From Desulfacinum sp. (GTDB lineage: Bacteria; Desulfobacterota; Syntrophobacteria; Syntrophobacterales; DSM-9756): a stretch of DNA of 64,000 bases. The DNA lies in the NCBI GenBank assembly GCA_014359885.1, contig JACIYN010000027.1, positions 1 through 64,000 on the forward strand, given 5' to 3'. The stretch's first letter is position 1. Each line of letters begins with the position of its first letter. Positions 18,300 through 27,775 of this stretch are shown piece after piece. The notes beneath the pieces are model-generated. The model saw nothing but the letters and a program-made list of their open reading frames with translations. It did no database searches and was not told the DNA's origin. The position numbers and the translations under genes are program-made.

Positions 18300-19022
18300 T
18301 CAGCACGAACACGTGACGGCGTTCTCCCATCGACGGTCCGGGCCGGAGCTTACCTCGTTCAGGTCGTCCTCGAGAAAGCTCGCAAGAAGACCGGCCAGGG
18401 CCTCATACGTAGGCGAAAGGCCTTTTTCCACAATAGCCGATGCAAAACGCTGGGAAAAGGCATGCAGGTGTTCGCGCAGAAAAGAACTTGCCGCGTTTTC
18501 CAAGAACTCCGCCGCCTGAACGTCTCGCGCCGCATGGGCTTCCGCCGCCCGCCGGCACAGATATTCCATGAAGGCAAGCTCCACACCGATGTGATCCGGA
18601 AATTCGTCTAGACCTTCCGAAGGCCCCAAACCGTGCTCTTCATAAATCGAGGCGATCCGCCGCGCCTTTCGTCCGAAGAGCGTCCCACGGCGGCCGGCGC
18701 CTCCGACCGCATCGTCACCCAAGAGCACCGATTCATAGGGCGGCACATAATGGGGCCCCGGAACGAGAAAGAGATTGTCGTATTGCACCTGGATCTCTTC
18801 CGGATCCAATCGACCGCGGCTCCACTCGTCTGCCACATCCCGAAGACCATTCAAGGAAGGATGATCCCCGTAAAGCGCCCCGAGAGCGTCCAGGGTTTCT
18901 GCGGCCAACAGCCGGTTCAGGTCCACCTCGCGGGGTCTTTTCAGAAAGACCCGGGAGAAAAACCCGTAGACTTCCGCCCGGGCCCTTCCCATTTCCACGC
19001 GCTCTTGCCATACGCCCTTCAT
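18300..19022 (-). CDS. TorD/DmsD-family molybdoenzyme chaperone
   Basis: The 240-residue all-helical protein shows the TorD signature: RAEVYGFFSRVFLKRP at the start, YDNLFLVPGPHYVPPYESVLL in the middle and DHIGVELAFMEYLC later. These chaperones bind the Tat signal of the catalytic subunit and hold it for cofactor insertion. The gene starts 14 bases after the catalytic subunit's stop codon, as expected for a dedicated chaperone. Confidence 0.88.
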   Translation of the reverse strand: MKGVWQERVEMGRARAEVYGFFSRVFLKRPREVDLNRLLAAETLDALGALYGDHPSLNGLRDVADEWSRGRLDPEEIQVQYDNLFLVPGPHYVPPYESVLLGDDAVGGAGRRGTLFGRKARRIASIYEEHGLGPSEGLDEFPDHIGVELAFMEYLCRRAAEAHAARDVQAAEFLENAASSFLREHLHAFSQRFASAIVEKGLSPTYEALAGLLASFLEDDLNEVSSGPDRRWENAVTCSC

Positions 19023-19036
19023 GCCGGTCCTCCTTT

Positions 19037-21844
19037 TCAGACCTTCTCCACGGCCACCCGCGAGTCATAGAAGGAGGCACTGCCGCCGATGGGATCCTGG
19101 AGACACACGTCCTTCAGATGCGGGTCCAGGAGCAGGACCGGATTGGCGGAACAGCCCCGGCCGATCCAGGGGGCGGCGTCCGAGGGCTTCCCGTCCACCT
19201 GGAAGGAGACGCGGCCATACTGCCAATGGCCCAGTGAATGGGGAATGACCACGATGCCGGGGCGCACCCCTTCTGTCAGCCACGCCTTCCCCCGGACCCC
19301 TTCCGGATGGCTTTGGGAATAAACCCGGACGAGGTCGCCATGCCGAATTCCCAGGCGTGCGGCGTCTTGCGGGTTGATTTGGATGTCTTCCTTGGGCGTC
19401 ACCCCCATGAGCCACGGGCTGGCCGCCGTGCGGGCCTGGGCGTGGTAGACCGGGTGGTAGGTCAGGATGAAGAACGGATACCTGGAAGGATCCACATCCA
19501 CCGGGCGGCCCATGCAGTCTTTCACGGGCTCGTAGACCGGGAGGCCGTCGTAGTATTCCCCCGTCATGGAATCGCGCACGGTGGCCAGCTTCTCGCTGTA
19601 GATGAAGACGGGACCCTTGTACGCGTGTTTCGTGTAAGGGCCCTTGTAGGCGTTTCGGTAGTCTTCGAAGCGCCCGCCGCGCTCCACCACGTAACGGACC
19701 TTCTCCTCTTCCGTGGCTCCGGGGACGCTGTCGTTCGGCTTGTCACCATAGGCGATGTTGGCCGCCAGGAGCTTGTACCAGTCCCAAGGCGTGTAGAGAT
19801 CGCGCCCCGGCCCCAGGCCGTCCTTTCCGAATCCCGGAAGCCCCATCTTCAGGCCCAGATCGATGAAGATCTCCTCCAGCATCTTGGTGTCCTTGAAGAC
19901 GGGTTCCACCACGGGCTGACGAAACCCGCTGGTGGTGGTGAGGATGGTGGGGGCCACGTGGGGCGTTCCGTAGTCTTCCAGGAAGTGGCGGCACGGCAGG
20001 ATGTAATCGGCCAAGGAGGATGTTTCCCCCATCACGATGTCGATGGCGATGAACAACGGGAGCTTCTTGGGGTCCTTCACCGCTTCGGCCAGGTGCACGC
20101 CCGCCGGGGAGGAGTAGAGCACATTGTTCCAGTAGGTGATGAGGCACTTGATGGGATAGGGGTATTGGGCCCCAATGCTGGGGAAGACCTCCTGGTACAC
20201 GTTGTGGTAGGCGAAGGGAAACCAGGGCCTCTTGGCCGGATACCCGTTCTTTTTGAATTCCGTGGTCTCCTCGTAGTGGTTCTTGTGCCGGTCGATGTGG
20301 ACGCCCCACGCCTTCACCTTTCCGGGGGTGAATTCCGGCTTCTTGAGGTCGTAGGGATTTCCGGGTTTTCCTCCCATCTCGTGCCAGTGGCTTCCGCCGT
20401 GGGCTTCACAGCCCCCCTTCCAGGACACGTTGCCGATGAGGAAATTGAGAACCTCTAGGGTGCGCGCCGTGTAGGTTCCGTTGGTGTGCTGCACCGAGCC
20501 GCGGTAGAAGTCCACCACCGCCCGACGCCCGTGGGACGAAAAATCGTCCGCCTCCCGTTCGATCGCCGCGGGATCCACCCCGCAAATCTCGGCGTATTCA
20601 GCGACCGTCCGTTCCATGACCCGGTCCGTGAGCATCTTGTAGACGCTCACAACCCGCACACCGTCCACGGTGGTGTCCACCAGAAGATCCGCCCGGTCCA
20701 CCTCTTCCGCCGAGACCAGCTGGCCGTCTTTCATGACCAGAGGCGTCTTTCCGTCGCGTAGAACCGTGCGGGTGTCCTGCCGGATCAGATAGGTGGCGTC
20801 CGACCAGGTAAGATGCCCGGCTCCTTCCAAGGCCGCCTTTTTGTTGGGAAAGGACAGGTACTCCAGGTCCACCCGGTCGTGCTCCATCATCCAGCGCATC
20901 ATGCCCAGCGCGAAGGCGGCGTCGGTTCCGGGCAGGATGGGAATCCATCGGGCGGCCTTGGCCGCCGAATTGGAGAACCGGGGGTCCACCACCACCATGG
21001 TGCCGCCCCGTTCCCGGAAGAAGTTGAGCTTCCGGGCCATGGCCTGCATGGGGAAGTTGGCCTCGTAGGGCGTGGTGCCGAAAAAGAGGATGTACTCGGC
21101 GTGCAGGATGTCCGGCTTGGTGTGGTGTTTGTTGTCGAAACACAAGTCGATGCCCACATGGTGGGACGTTTCGCAAATGGACGTGTGGTCCAGACGCTTG
21201 TTCACCGTGCCGAAGCAGTCGTGGAACCACCGGTCCGTGAGCTCCTTGCGGCCGTGTTCGATCCGACCGGGCATGAAGCAGAGCTGATTGGCCTTGGGCC
21301 CCAGTTCCGGCGCCTCCGGGTCGATGGGATCGAAGCTGCGGATGGCCTTCAGCCCGTCCACGTGCCCCTCGCCGAAAAGATCGCCGCCGTTAATGATCTC
21401 CTCGTAGGCCTGCTCCCACGTGATGGTCTTCCACTTGCCGGAACCCCGGGGCCCCACCCGCTTCAACGGCTGGCGCAACCGATAGGGATTGTAGAGGGTC
21501 TGGAGGGTGGCACCGCCCTTGGCGCACACCGTTCCTTCCACCAGCGCCGCTTCCGAGGGATCCGTGTCGTAGGGCAGATGCGGTTCGCGCACATTGGGAT
21601 GATAGGGATTGCCGCTGATTTTCACCACCACCCCGTCCTGAACCTTCACTTGCAGACCGCAGGCGCTATGGCATCCCAGGCAGACAGTGCGAACCACCTT
21701 TTCGGCCCGAACCGCATCGGGATCGGGACCCCCATGCAGCCATGGTTTCTTTCCCCGGCCTTCCTCCATGCAGCCCGCGGAAGCCAGTACGCCGGAAAGG
21801 GCCAGGGCGCCTTTAAGAAAATTTCGTCGACTCGTGCTCATCAT
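19037..21844 (-). CDS. Tat-exported molybdopterin oxidoreductase catalytic subunit (TtrA/PhsA-like)
   Basis: The 935-residue protein starts with a Tat signal (SRRNFLK, residues 5-11). A [4Fe-4S] motif follows (C55, C58, C62, C107), then the two molybdopterin-guanine dinucleotide domains of the DMSO reductase family. Cys224 in TSICETSHHVG is the likely Mo ligand, which argues against formate (Sec/Cys in a different context) and against DMSO/TMAO (Ser). Gene order ferredoxin-NrfD-catalytic is the ttrBCA order. Together with the neighbouring PhnD-like sensor this makes a sulfur oxyanion (tetrathionate, thiosulfate or polysulfide) the best guess; arsenate is possible. Confidence 0.85.
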   Translation of the reverse strand: MMSTSRRNFLKGALALSGVLASAGCMEEGRGKKPWLHGGPDPDAVRAEKVVRTVCLGCHSACGLQVKVQDGVVVKISGNPYHPNVREPHLPYDTDPSEAALVEGTVCAKGGATLQTLYNPYRLRQPLKRVGPRGSGKWKTITWEQAYEEIINGGDLFGEGHVDGLKAIRSFDPIDPEAPELGPKANQLCFMPGRIEHGRKELTDRWFHDCFGTVNKRLDHTSICETSHHVGIDLCFDNKHHTKPDILHAEYILFFGTTPYEANFPMQAMARKLNFFRERGGTMVVVDPRFSNSAAKAARWIPILPGTDAAFALGMMRWMMEHDRVDLEYLSFPNKKAALEGAGHLTWSDATYLIRQDTRTVLRDGKTPLVMKDGQLVSAEEVDRADLLVDTTVDGVRVVSVYKMLTDRVMERTVAEYAEICGVDPAAIEREADDFSSHGRRAVVDFYRGSVQHTNGTYTARTLEVLNFLIGNVSWKGGCEAHGGSHWHEMGGKPGNPYDLKKPEFTPGKVKAWGVHIDRHKNHYEETTEFKKNGYPAKRPWFPFAYHNVYQEVFPSIGAQYPYPIKCLITYWNNVLYSSPAGVHLAEAVKDPKKLPLFIAIDIVMGETSSLADYILPCRHFLEDYGTPHVAPTILTTTSGFRQPVVEPVFKDTKMLEEIFIDLGLKMGLPGFGKDGLGPGRDLYTPWDWYKLLAANIAYGDKPNDSVPGATEEEKVRYVVERGGRFEDYRNAYKGPYTKHAYKGPVFIYSEKLATVRDSMTGEYYDGLPVYEPVKDCMGRPVDVDPSRYPFFILTYHPVYHAQARTAASPWLMGVTPKEDIQINPQDAARLGIRHGDLVRVYSQSHPEGVRGKAWLTEGVRPGIVVIPHSLGHWQYGRVSFQVDGKPSDAAPWIGRGCSANPVLLLDPHLKDVCLQDPIGGSASFYDSRVAVEKV

Positions 21845-21859
21845 CGCACTCCTTATCGG

Positions 21860-23008
21860 TCACGCTTCGATGTTTTCGTAGGGAAGAACCTTGTAGGTCA
21901 CCAGGAAGGTGAAGAACATGGCACACATGACGACGATGCCCATGGCCATCTTGCCAGGTTCCGGAGAAAACGGTTCCCAGTCGAAATGGGTCATGGGAAG
22001 CATCTGGCCGCCGATGAAGATGTTGAGGCAGCCGAAAAGGGTGCCCACCAGGGTGGCCACGGCCGCGATGCACGACACCACGACGTTTTCCCTCATCCGG
22101 CGGTAGAGCATGAGAAAAAAAGGAAAGACCAGCCCCACGGCCACCTGGAAGAACCAGAACTGGAAGGCCCGGGGCCCGACAAAGAAGACCTTGGCCGCCG
22201 CACGCCCTCCGATGCCCGTGTAGTGGAGCAGGACGAAGTAGATGAAGAAGACCGCCGCCTGAGCCACCAGCGAATACTTGAGGATGATCCCGAATTCGCT
22301 CAGATACCGCTGCTGCTCCCGCACCGCCTTTTCCGGGGAGTGGACCAGGGCATTCTTGAGGTGCGTGAGGAGGATGAGAAACGCCGAGCCGGAACAGGCG
22401 CCGAAGGCGAAGAAGATGAAGACCATCACCGACGAGTGCCACATCACCCGCCCCTTGAAGGAAGAGAGGAGAATGCCCAGATAGATCAGCCCCATGAACG
22501 AGAAGAAGAGGCTTACCCCCGCCCAGAATCTTTCGCGTCTTTCCTGACCGCGACGAATGCGGGCCGCATCTCCTTCCTCCAGCCGGTTGAAGACCAGGAG
22601 GCGATAGAGGCCCTGCAGGGGCCCCTTTTCCCGCGCCTTCACCATAAGTTCCGGGCGGAACAGGTAGTAGGAGTGGACGGCGTAGGAAAGCATGCAGAGC
22701 GTGATGATGTAGACGCCGTAGGCCACCGGCGACGTCCAATGCCAGTGATAGAACATGGTGTAGAACCGCTCCGGATGTCCCAGATCGGCCACCAGAAAGA
22801 GCGGCACCAGGGCCAAGATGATGAACGGTTGAAATGTCCCCACCTTTTCCAGCGGCCGATAGTCATCGGTTCGGTAGTAGAGCCAGCTCAGGTGGGCGAC
22901 GATGTGCGTCCCTTCCGCCAGGGAGATGAGCCACAGATACCAGCCGATGAGGTATCCCAGGGCCACGGAATGGTCGATCCAGTAAACGTAGGTCGTGGGA
23001 ACGCTCAT
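21860..23008 (-). CDS. NrfD-like quinone-interacting membrane subunit
   Basis: The 382-residue protein has nine to ten membrane helices and the NrfD/PsrC family order (YWIDHSVALGYLIGWYLWLIS at the start, DLGHPERFYTMFYHWHWTSPVAYGVYI near residue 85, CSGSAFLILL later). It would exchange electrons with membrane quinone and pass them to the ferredoxin subunit. The start overlaps the ferredoxin stop codon (ATGA at 23005-23008), indicating translational coupling. The open frame upstream is a shadow. Confidence 0.88.
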   Translation of the reverse strand: MSVPTTYVYWIDHSVALGYLIGWYLWLISLAEGTHIVAHLSWLYYRTDDYRPLEKVGTFQPFIILALVPLFLVADLGHPERFYTMFYHWHWTSPVAYGVYIITLCMLSYAVHSYYLFRPELMVKAREKGPLQGLYRLLVFNRLEEGDAARIRRGQERRERFWAGVSLFFSFMGLIYLGILLSSFKGRVMWHSSVMVFIFFAFGACSGSAFLILLTHLKNALVHSPEKAVREQQRYLSEFGIILKYSLVAQAAVFFIYFVLLHYTGIGGRAAAKVFFVGPRAFQFWFFQVAVGLVFPFFLMLYRRMRENVVVSCIAAVATLVGTLFGCLNIFIGGQMLPMTHFDWEPFSPEPGKMAMGIVVMCAMFFTFLVTYKVLPYENIEA

Positions 23009-23739
23009 GACGCCCTCCTTTCCATCAGGCGGTTGTAGTCCGGCCCCATGATGGACTCGTCGGCATGGACGTAGTGCACCTTGGGTCGGGTATCCAGGTC
23101 TGCACGCAAGCGCTGCGTGGGATGCTTTTCCAGGTAGCGGGCGATCTCGCTTTCGGGATCGTTCAGGTTGCCGAAGATGCGGGCCCGCCCGGTGCAGGCG
23201 TCCACACAGGCGGGTTGGAGCCCCCGGGTGATCCGGTGGTAGCAGAAGTCGCACTTGTCGGCCGTGTGCGTGATGGGATTGGGAAAGCGCGACCCGTAGG
23301 GACAGGCCACCACGCAAATGCGGCACCCGACGCACACCTCGCGGTTTACGTGGACGACGCCGTCGGCGGTCCGATAGGTGGCTCCCGTGGGACAGAGATT
23401 GAGGCAGGGGGCGTCGTCACACTGGTTGCACAGCCGCGGCAGAAAATGGGTGCTCACGTTGGGATACCGACCCTTCATCACCACCTTCACCCAGGAACGG
23501 TAATAACCGTCCGGCACGTTGTTTTCGCTGAGGCACGCGATGGTGCATCCGTGGCACCCGGTACACCGGTTGACGTCGATGACCATCCCGTAGCGCACCG
23601 GCGCCTCCCCCGCCCAGGCCCGCACGGGACTCCCCGCGGAGACCGTCGCTGCCGCCCCCACGCCCACCAGGCGAACGCCCATGCCCCGAAGAAACTGCCT
23701 TCGGCTCCATCCGCCTCGTTCTTTCTTCTCCTCCTTCAT
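23005..23739 (-). CDS. Tat-exported four-cluster ferredoxin subunit (TtrB-like)
   Basis: The 244-residue protein has a Tat signal (SRRQFLR, residues 12-18) and sixteen cysteines in four groups (C59/62/65/69, C104/107/112/116, C136/139/142/146 and C163/166/178/182). This is the standard electron-transfer subunit of CISM enzymes. It links the NrfD-like subunit to the catalytic subunit outside the membrane. It is 54 bases downstream of the receiver-like gene, and the operon continues to 16547. Confidence 0.9.
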   Translation of the reverse strand: MKEEKKERGGWSRRQFLRGMGVRLVGVGAAATVSAGSPVRAWAGEAPVRYGMVIDVNRCTGCHGCTIACLSENNVPDGYYRSWVKVVMKGRYPNVSTHFLPRLCNQCDDAPCLNLCPTGATYRTADGVVHVNREVCVGCRICVVACPYGSRFPNPITHTADKCDFCYHRITRGLQPACVDACTGRARIFGNLNDPESEIARYLEKHPTQRLRADLDTRPKVHYVHADESIMGPDYNRLMERRAS

Positions 23740-23793
23740 GAACCTTCCTCCTTCCGGACCCTTCCGTTCACAAGCCGAAAAAAGTCCTTGCCG

Positions 23794-24172
23794 CTAACTT
23801 CCCTTCTCTTCCTCCAATCGATGGCAACGCCCGAAGGCCCTCAGCCAAAGCCATAATTCGTCCGGGTCCACGGGCTTGCGAAGACAAACCCGGATATGTT
23901 TTTCGAAGGCTTCCCGCAGTTCCGGGTGGAAAGGACGCCGGGACAGGGCCAGCACGGCCGCCCGCCCGGTCCAGGCTGCCAGCTTGGAAAAGGTGGAAAG
24001 GTCAACATCCGGGCTGTCCAGATCCACGATCACCACCTGGGGCCGCCACGGACCGGCCTCCGCTCGCAGCGCCTCCAGGGAATCGGCTCCTTCCAGATGA
24101 AGGTCGCCCCCCCCCAAGCATAGTGCCGATCTCCTGACGAACCCCTTTCTCCCCCAGCACCGCCACATCCAT
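23794..24172 (-). pseudogene. Receiver-domain-like protein interrupted by a frameshift in a nine-base G tract
   Basis: Minus-strand ATG 24172 has GGAGG six bases upstream and opens MDVAVLGEKGVRQEIGTML, a normal receiver start. That frame runs into a G9 tract (C's at 24107-24115) and stops at 24002. The next frame continues from the tract with the rest of a receiver: LEGADSLEALRAE, VVIVDLDSPDV (phospho-acceptor Asp) and CLRKPVDPDEL (conserved Lys), ending at 23794. Deleting one G gives an intact 125-residue protein. It is the first gene after the sigma-54 promoter. It may be phase-variable, decoded by slippage, degraded, or a sequencing error. Confidence 0.75.
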
Positions 24173-24199
24173 GGTCATCCTCCCCTTCCACACTCAAGG

Positions 24200-24214
24200 G
24201 CAAGGATCGTGCCG
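24200..24214 (-). promoter_or_regulatory. Sigma-54 promoter of the molybdoenzyme operon
   Basis: On the minus strand the sequence reads CGGCACGATCCTTGC: GG and GC are exactly ten bases apart, and the match to GGCACG-N4-TTGC is complete. The predicted start of transcription is near 24189, about 17 bases before ATG 24172. Confidence 0.85.
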
Positions 24215-24291
24215 ATCTCTCCAAGTCGGCACGAGAAGCCAAAAGACCTCGGAACAGCCCGGGCAAAGGCCCACGGGGGAGACAGGAAGCG

Positions 24292-24308
24292 TGTCCACAA
24301 TATGGACA
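24292..24308. promoter_or_regulatory. Candidate upstream activator site (palindrome)
   Basis: TGTCCA-N5-TGGACA is a perfect inverted repeat centred near 24300, about 110 bases upstream of the sigma-54 start site, the usual place for NtrC-type activators. An extra TGGACA half-site is at 24397-24402. The gap 24173-24567 otherwise shows no gene. Confidence 0.7.
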
Positions 24309-24567
24309 GGGGGGCGCAGTAGAGTCGTTTGTGATGGTATTGCAGGGGGATAGCGTGTCTTTTTCAGAAACACGTGGGTGGGAAGGAATCCCTCCATGGA
24401 CAGTCCGGCGTGCCGGCGCTTTCCTTTCATAAGGATAGCGCATCGGCGGGCATCATCGTTCTGATCGACTTAAGCGGAGTGGTTTTTTCGCTCTTTTGGT
24501 CTTAACGTTGACAGATGAGCGGGCGCTGGTCGAAGCGTAGGCCAGCCTGGAAGAATGATGACAGACG

Positions 24568-26769
24568 TTAGCGGATTCGGTGCTTTTTCATCTTGTTGTA
24601 GAGGGCGCTGCGGCTGATGCCCAGAAGGCGGGCCGCTTCCTTGCGGTTTCCGCCCGTGGCCTGGAGCGCTTCCTCGATGGCGGCGCGTTCCCGATCCGTC
24701 ATGGAAAGTCCCGAAACGGACGGGGCGCTTTCCGGGGGCGGCTCCTGGATCCCTGCCGGCAGATCGGAGACCTCCACCCGAGGGCCGCGGGCGAGCACCA
24801 CCGCATGTTCCACCGTGTTTTCCAGTTCCCGGACATTCCCGGGCCACGGGTGCTGCAGGAAGACCCGCATGACGTCCGGACTGAATTCGCGCACGTCCTT
24901 GCCGTGGCTTTGTGCGAAAAGGCGCAGGAAATGGCGGGCCAGCAAGGGAATGTCGTTTCGCCGCTCCCTCAGCGGCGGAAGATGGATGGGGATGACGTTC
25001 AGCCGATAGAAAAGGTCTTCCCGAAACCTTCCGGAGCGCACCTCTTCCATGAGGTCCCGGTTGGTGGCCGCCACCACGCGCACATCCACGGTGATCGTCT
25101 TGTTGCTGCCGAGCCTTTCCAGTTCCCGAGTCTGGAGAACGCGAAGGAGCTTGATCTGAGCCGAGGCGCTGATCTCGCCCACTTCGTCCAGAAAGACCGT
25201 ACCGCCGTGGGCCTCTTCGAACCTGCCGATCCGCATTCGGTTGGCTCCGGTGAAGGCCCCCTTCTCATGCCCGAACAACTCGTTTTCCAGCAGGGTGGCC
25301 GGATAGGCGGCGCAGTTGATCACCACGAACGGTTTTTGCCGCCGAAAGCTCTTGAGATGCACCGCTCTGGCCACCAGCTCCTTTCCCGTGCCGCTTTCGC
25401 CGTGGATCAGGACGGTGGCGTCCGATGCGGCCACGTCCTCAATGAGGCGAAAGACCGTCTGCATGGCGGGGTCCTTTCCCACGATCCCGCAAAAATCCCT
25501 GTCCGAAGCGAACCAAGTCTCCCGATTTCTTCTTTCCAATTCCTGGTGGACGGCGCGCTTCAGCACGGCCGCCGATTCGGTGAGCATGGCGTGGGCGATC
25601 TCCAGCGATTGCGGTTCGCAGCGGCATTCCGCGCCGCAGCACCCCATGAAAAGCCCGAAGGCCAGCCCGTCCCGAGCGGCCACGGGAACGAGGGCGAAGT
25701 CCCGCCTGGATTCGGCGGCGATTCCCATTTCGGCGATCTCCTCCGGAAGATCGTCCACTCGATAAACGCCCGGCTGAGACACCCGGGCAAGAAGCGCCGA
25801 GCACCAGATCAGCACCTCCCGTGTTCCCGTGAACCGGTGGCCCTTTTCGTGCAAAATCGTCAGGGTCTCCCGCGTATCGTCGAACAGGAGCACCAGGCCC
25901 CGATGGAAGTGCAGCACCTCCTGGAGACGCCGGATGACAAAGGGTCCCACGTCCCGAAGGGAACTCAGGGCCCCGATGCCTTGGACCACCTCGCAAAAGG
26001 TCCGCGTCCGTCGATGAGCCAGGTCCAATTCGCGGGTCTGCTCCCGAAGCCTCTCCGTATCCCGCTCGATCCGTTCCATCATGCGGTTGAAGGACCGTCC
26101 CAGCAGAGCCACTTCGTCCCGACCGTCCTCATCCACACGCACCGCCAGTTCCCCTTGGCGGGCCTTTCCGGCCGCTTCGGTGAGGCGCGCCAGCGGTTTC
26201 GTGATGCGGCGGACCGCCAGGGCTCCCGCCGTCACCGCCCCGCACAGGATCAATATGGTCAAGCCCATGATCTGCCACCAGAGTCGGCGGACCTGGGCCC
26301 GGTGGGGCTCCTCACTGAAACCGAGCCTCAGCCGCCCGCCGTGCCCGTCCAGGATCGGAACCGCCATGTCCAGGTATCGCCGGCCGTCTTGAGACCGCAC
26401 GGCGATCACATCCCTTTGCGACTCGGGAAGATCTCCATGGAGGTGGCGCAATTCGTCCGGAAATCCCTGGGCAAAGCTGTGGGCCAGCACCGTTCCCCTG
26501 TATTCCACAAACATGTAGGCCAGATCGGGGTGGATGTTCACCTGGTGGTCCACCAGGCGCTGCAACGCCACCACATCGTTGGTCAAAACCAGATCGGCCG
26601 CTTCCGCAGCCAAGGACTCTCCATAGGTGCGTGCCTGGACGCGCAGGGACTCCATCAGAACACGGCTGTAGCGCTCCGTGGCGATGGTCGCCACCGAAAG
26701 GCTGCTTACGATCACCGACAGGGCAAGGCCGAAGAGCAATCGGGTGGTGAGACTATGGAGCCGCATCAT
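24568..26769 (-). CDS. Membrane-anchored sigma-54 activator with HAMP and GAF-like domains
   Basis: The 733-residue protein has an N-terminal helix (about 8-27), a periplasmic sensor region (about 28-165), a second helix (about 168-190), a HAMP linker (about 190-240) and a GAF-like region (about 265-410). Then comes a sigma-54 AAA+ domain with Walker A GESGTGKE (near 458), HEKGAFTGA (near 505) and TVFLDEV, and a Fis-type HTH ([19 protein letters not shown]). No histidine kinase or receiver is present, so the signal would pass directly from periplasm to promoter. It overlaps the PhnD-like gene by 17 bases, and the operon promoter it should activate lies just downstream. Confidence 0.88.
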   Translation of the reverse strand: MMRLHSLTTRLLFGLALSVIVSSLSVATIATERYSRVLMESLRVQARTYGESLAAEAADLVLTNDVVALQRLVDHQVNIHPDLAYMFVEYRGTVLAHSFAQGFPDELRHLHGDLPESQRDVIAVRSQDGRRYLDMAVPILDGHGGRLRLGFSEEPHRAQVRRLWWQIMGLTILILCGAVTAGALAVRRITKPLARLTEAAGKARQGELAVRVDEDGRDEVALLGRSFNRMMERIERDTERLREQTRELDLAHRRTRTFCEVVQGIGALSSLRDVGPFVIRRLQEVLHFHRGLVLLFDDTRETLTILHEKGHRFTGTREVLIWCSALLARVSQPGVYRVDDLPEEIAEMGIAAESRRDFALVPVAARDGLAFGLFMGCCGAECRCEPQSLEIAHAMLTESAAVLKRAVHQELERRNRETWFASDRDFCGIVGKDPAMQTVFRLIEDVAASDATVLIHGESGTGKELVARAVHLKSFRRQKPFVVINCAAYPATLLENELFGHEKGAFTGANRMRIGRFEEAHGGTVFLDEVGEISASAQIKLLRVLQTRELERLGSNKTITVDVRVVAATNRDLMEEVRSGRFREDLFYRLNVIPIHLPPLRERRNDIPLLARHFLRLFAQSHGKDVREFSPDVMRVFLQHPWPGNVRELENTVEHAVVLARGPRVEVSDLPAGIQEPPPESAPSVSGLSMTDRERAAIEEALQATGGNRKEAARLLGISRSALYNKMKKHRIR

Positions 26770-27706
26770 TTCCCTTCGTGGGATTTGAGAGGGAGGTCAG
26801 AAGGGCCTTCACGCTTTCATACCAGGCAGCTTGCGGGGGGACGAAGCGGTCGACGTGGAGCTCGTCCAGGATGGCTTTCCCCTGGGGATCTTCGTGCATG
26901 GTGAAGAGCACGGTGCCAAGGGTTTCCTTCACCGCAGGGTCCAGTGCCGGTGAGACCACCACGGGGGGAATGCCGAAGGGCTCGGAACGGCGGATGATGC
27001 GCGTCTTGGAGGTCCACCGGGAGTCCTTGGCCTGGTAGTAGTCCCAGATGAGGCTGTCCACGGAGGCGCCGTCCACCAGTCCCCTGGCCACCGCCAGGAT
27101 GGAGTTGTCATGGCTGTAGGTGAAGATGATCTTGGAGAAGAAGTCCTCGGGGCGCTCCCCCAAGCGAAGAAGCCAGGAGGTGGGAACCCATCGTCCCGTA
27201 TGGGAGTCGGGATCGGTGAAGGCGAAGGTCTTGCCGCGAAGGTCCTCCAATGCCTGGTAAGGGGAATCCTTCGGAACGATCAGGTAGGCCCGATATTCGT
27301 GGCTTCCGGAAATCTGGGGCGTCGCCAGAAGCTCCATGATTCCCCGCCGGGCGCCCAGCACGTAGGGGCCGGAACAGACCAGACCCACGTGGATTTCGTT
27401 TCGCGCGAAGAGCTCGTTCACCTCGCCGTAGGTTTTTCTCTGCACGAGCTCCACGCGGCGGTTGGTCCTGCTTCCCAGATACCTCAGGAATTCCCGGTAG
27501 TGATGAAAGGTTTCGGTGGGGGACACCATGGCGGATACGGCCACGCGAAGAAGATCCGCCGAGGACGCCGGAGGCGCATCCTCCACGGACCGCGTCCTGG
27601 AAAAATCCACCGTGACCGGGCGGTCGTCTTGGGAACAAGCCCACAGCCCCAAAAACCCCACGAGAATCACCGAACAAAGGGCGCGCCACCGCCCGTTACG
27701 AAGCAT
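26753..27706 (-). CDS. PhnD-like periplasmic binding lipoprotein, putative sensor subunit
   Basis: The 317-residue protein has a signal sequence ending at LGLWAC (C24, a lipobox with an unusual Trp) and a PhnD/ABC-phosphonate-type solute-binding fold ([52 protein letters not shown]). No transporter permease or ATPase is nearby. The same fold forms the sensory domain of tetrathionate sensor TtrS. Overlap with the membrane sigma-54 activator suggests it supplies the ligand signal to that protein. Confidence 0.8.
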   Translation of the reverse strand: MLRNGRWRALCSVILVGFLGLWACSQDDRPVTVDFSRTRSVEDAPPASSADLLRVAVSAMVSPTETFHHYREFLRYLGSRTNRRVELVQRKTYGEVNELFARNEIHVGLVCSGPYVLGARRGIMELLATPQISGSHEYRAYLIVPKDSPYQALEDLRGKTFAFTDPDSHTGRWVPTSWLLRLGERPEDFFSKIIFTYSHDNSILAVARGLVDGASVDSLIWDYYQAKDSRWTSKTRIIRRSEPFGIPPVVVSPALDPAVKETLGTVLFTMHEDPQGKAILDELHVDRFVPPQAAWYESVKALLTSLSNPTKGNDAAP

Positions 27707-27775
27707 CCGATCGCTCCTGCATTCCGTTCACGCCCGCTGCCATCCATCGGCATCCATCCGCTATCGCCTTTTAGA

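Noticed and set aside
19037-21844. Arsenate respiratory reductase, suggested by the nearby arsenic genes
   Set aside because: The arsenic genes are 16-20 kb away, and the gene order, dedicated NrfD subunit and PhnD-like sensor fit a sulfur oxyanion enzyme better; it is kept only as an alternative.
20813-23038. Plus-strand 741-codon open frame
   Set aside because: It is antisense to the molybdoenzyme and NrfD genes and results from high GC content; composition is low-complexity and no family signature is seen.
24580-26904. Plus-strand 774-codon open frame
   Set aside because: It is antisense to the sigma-54 activator; the minus-strand frame has all AAA+ motifs.
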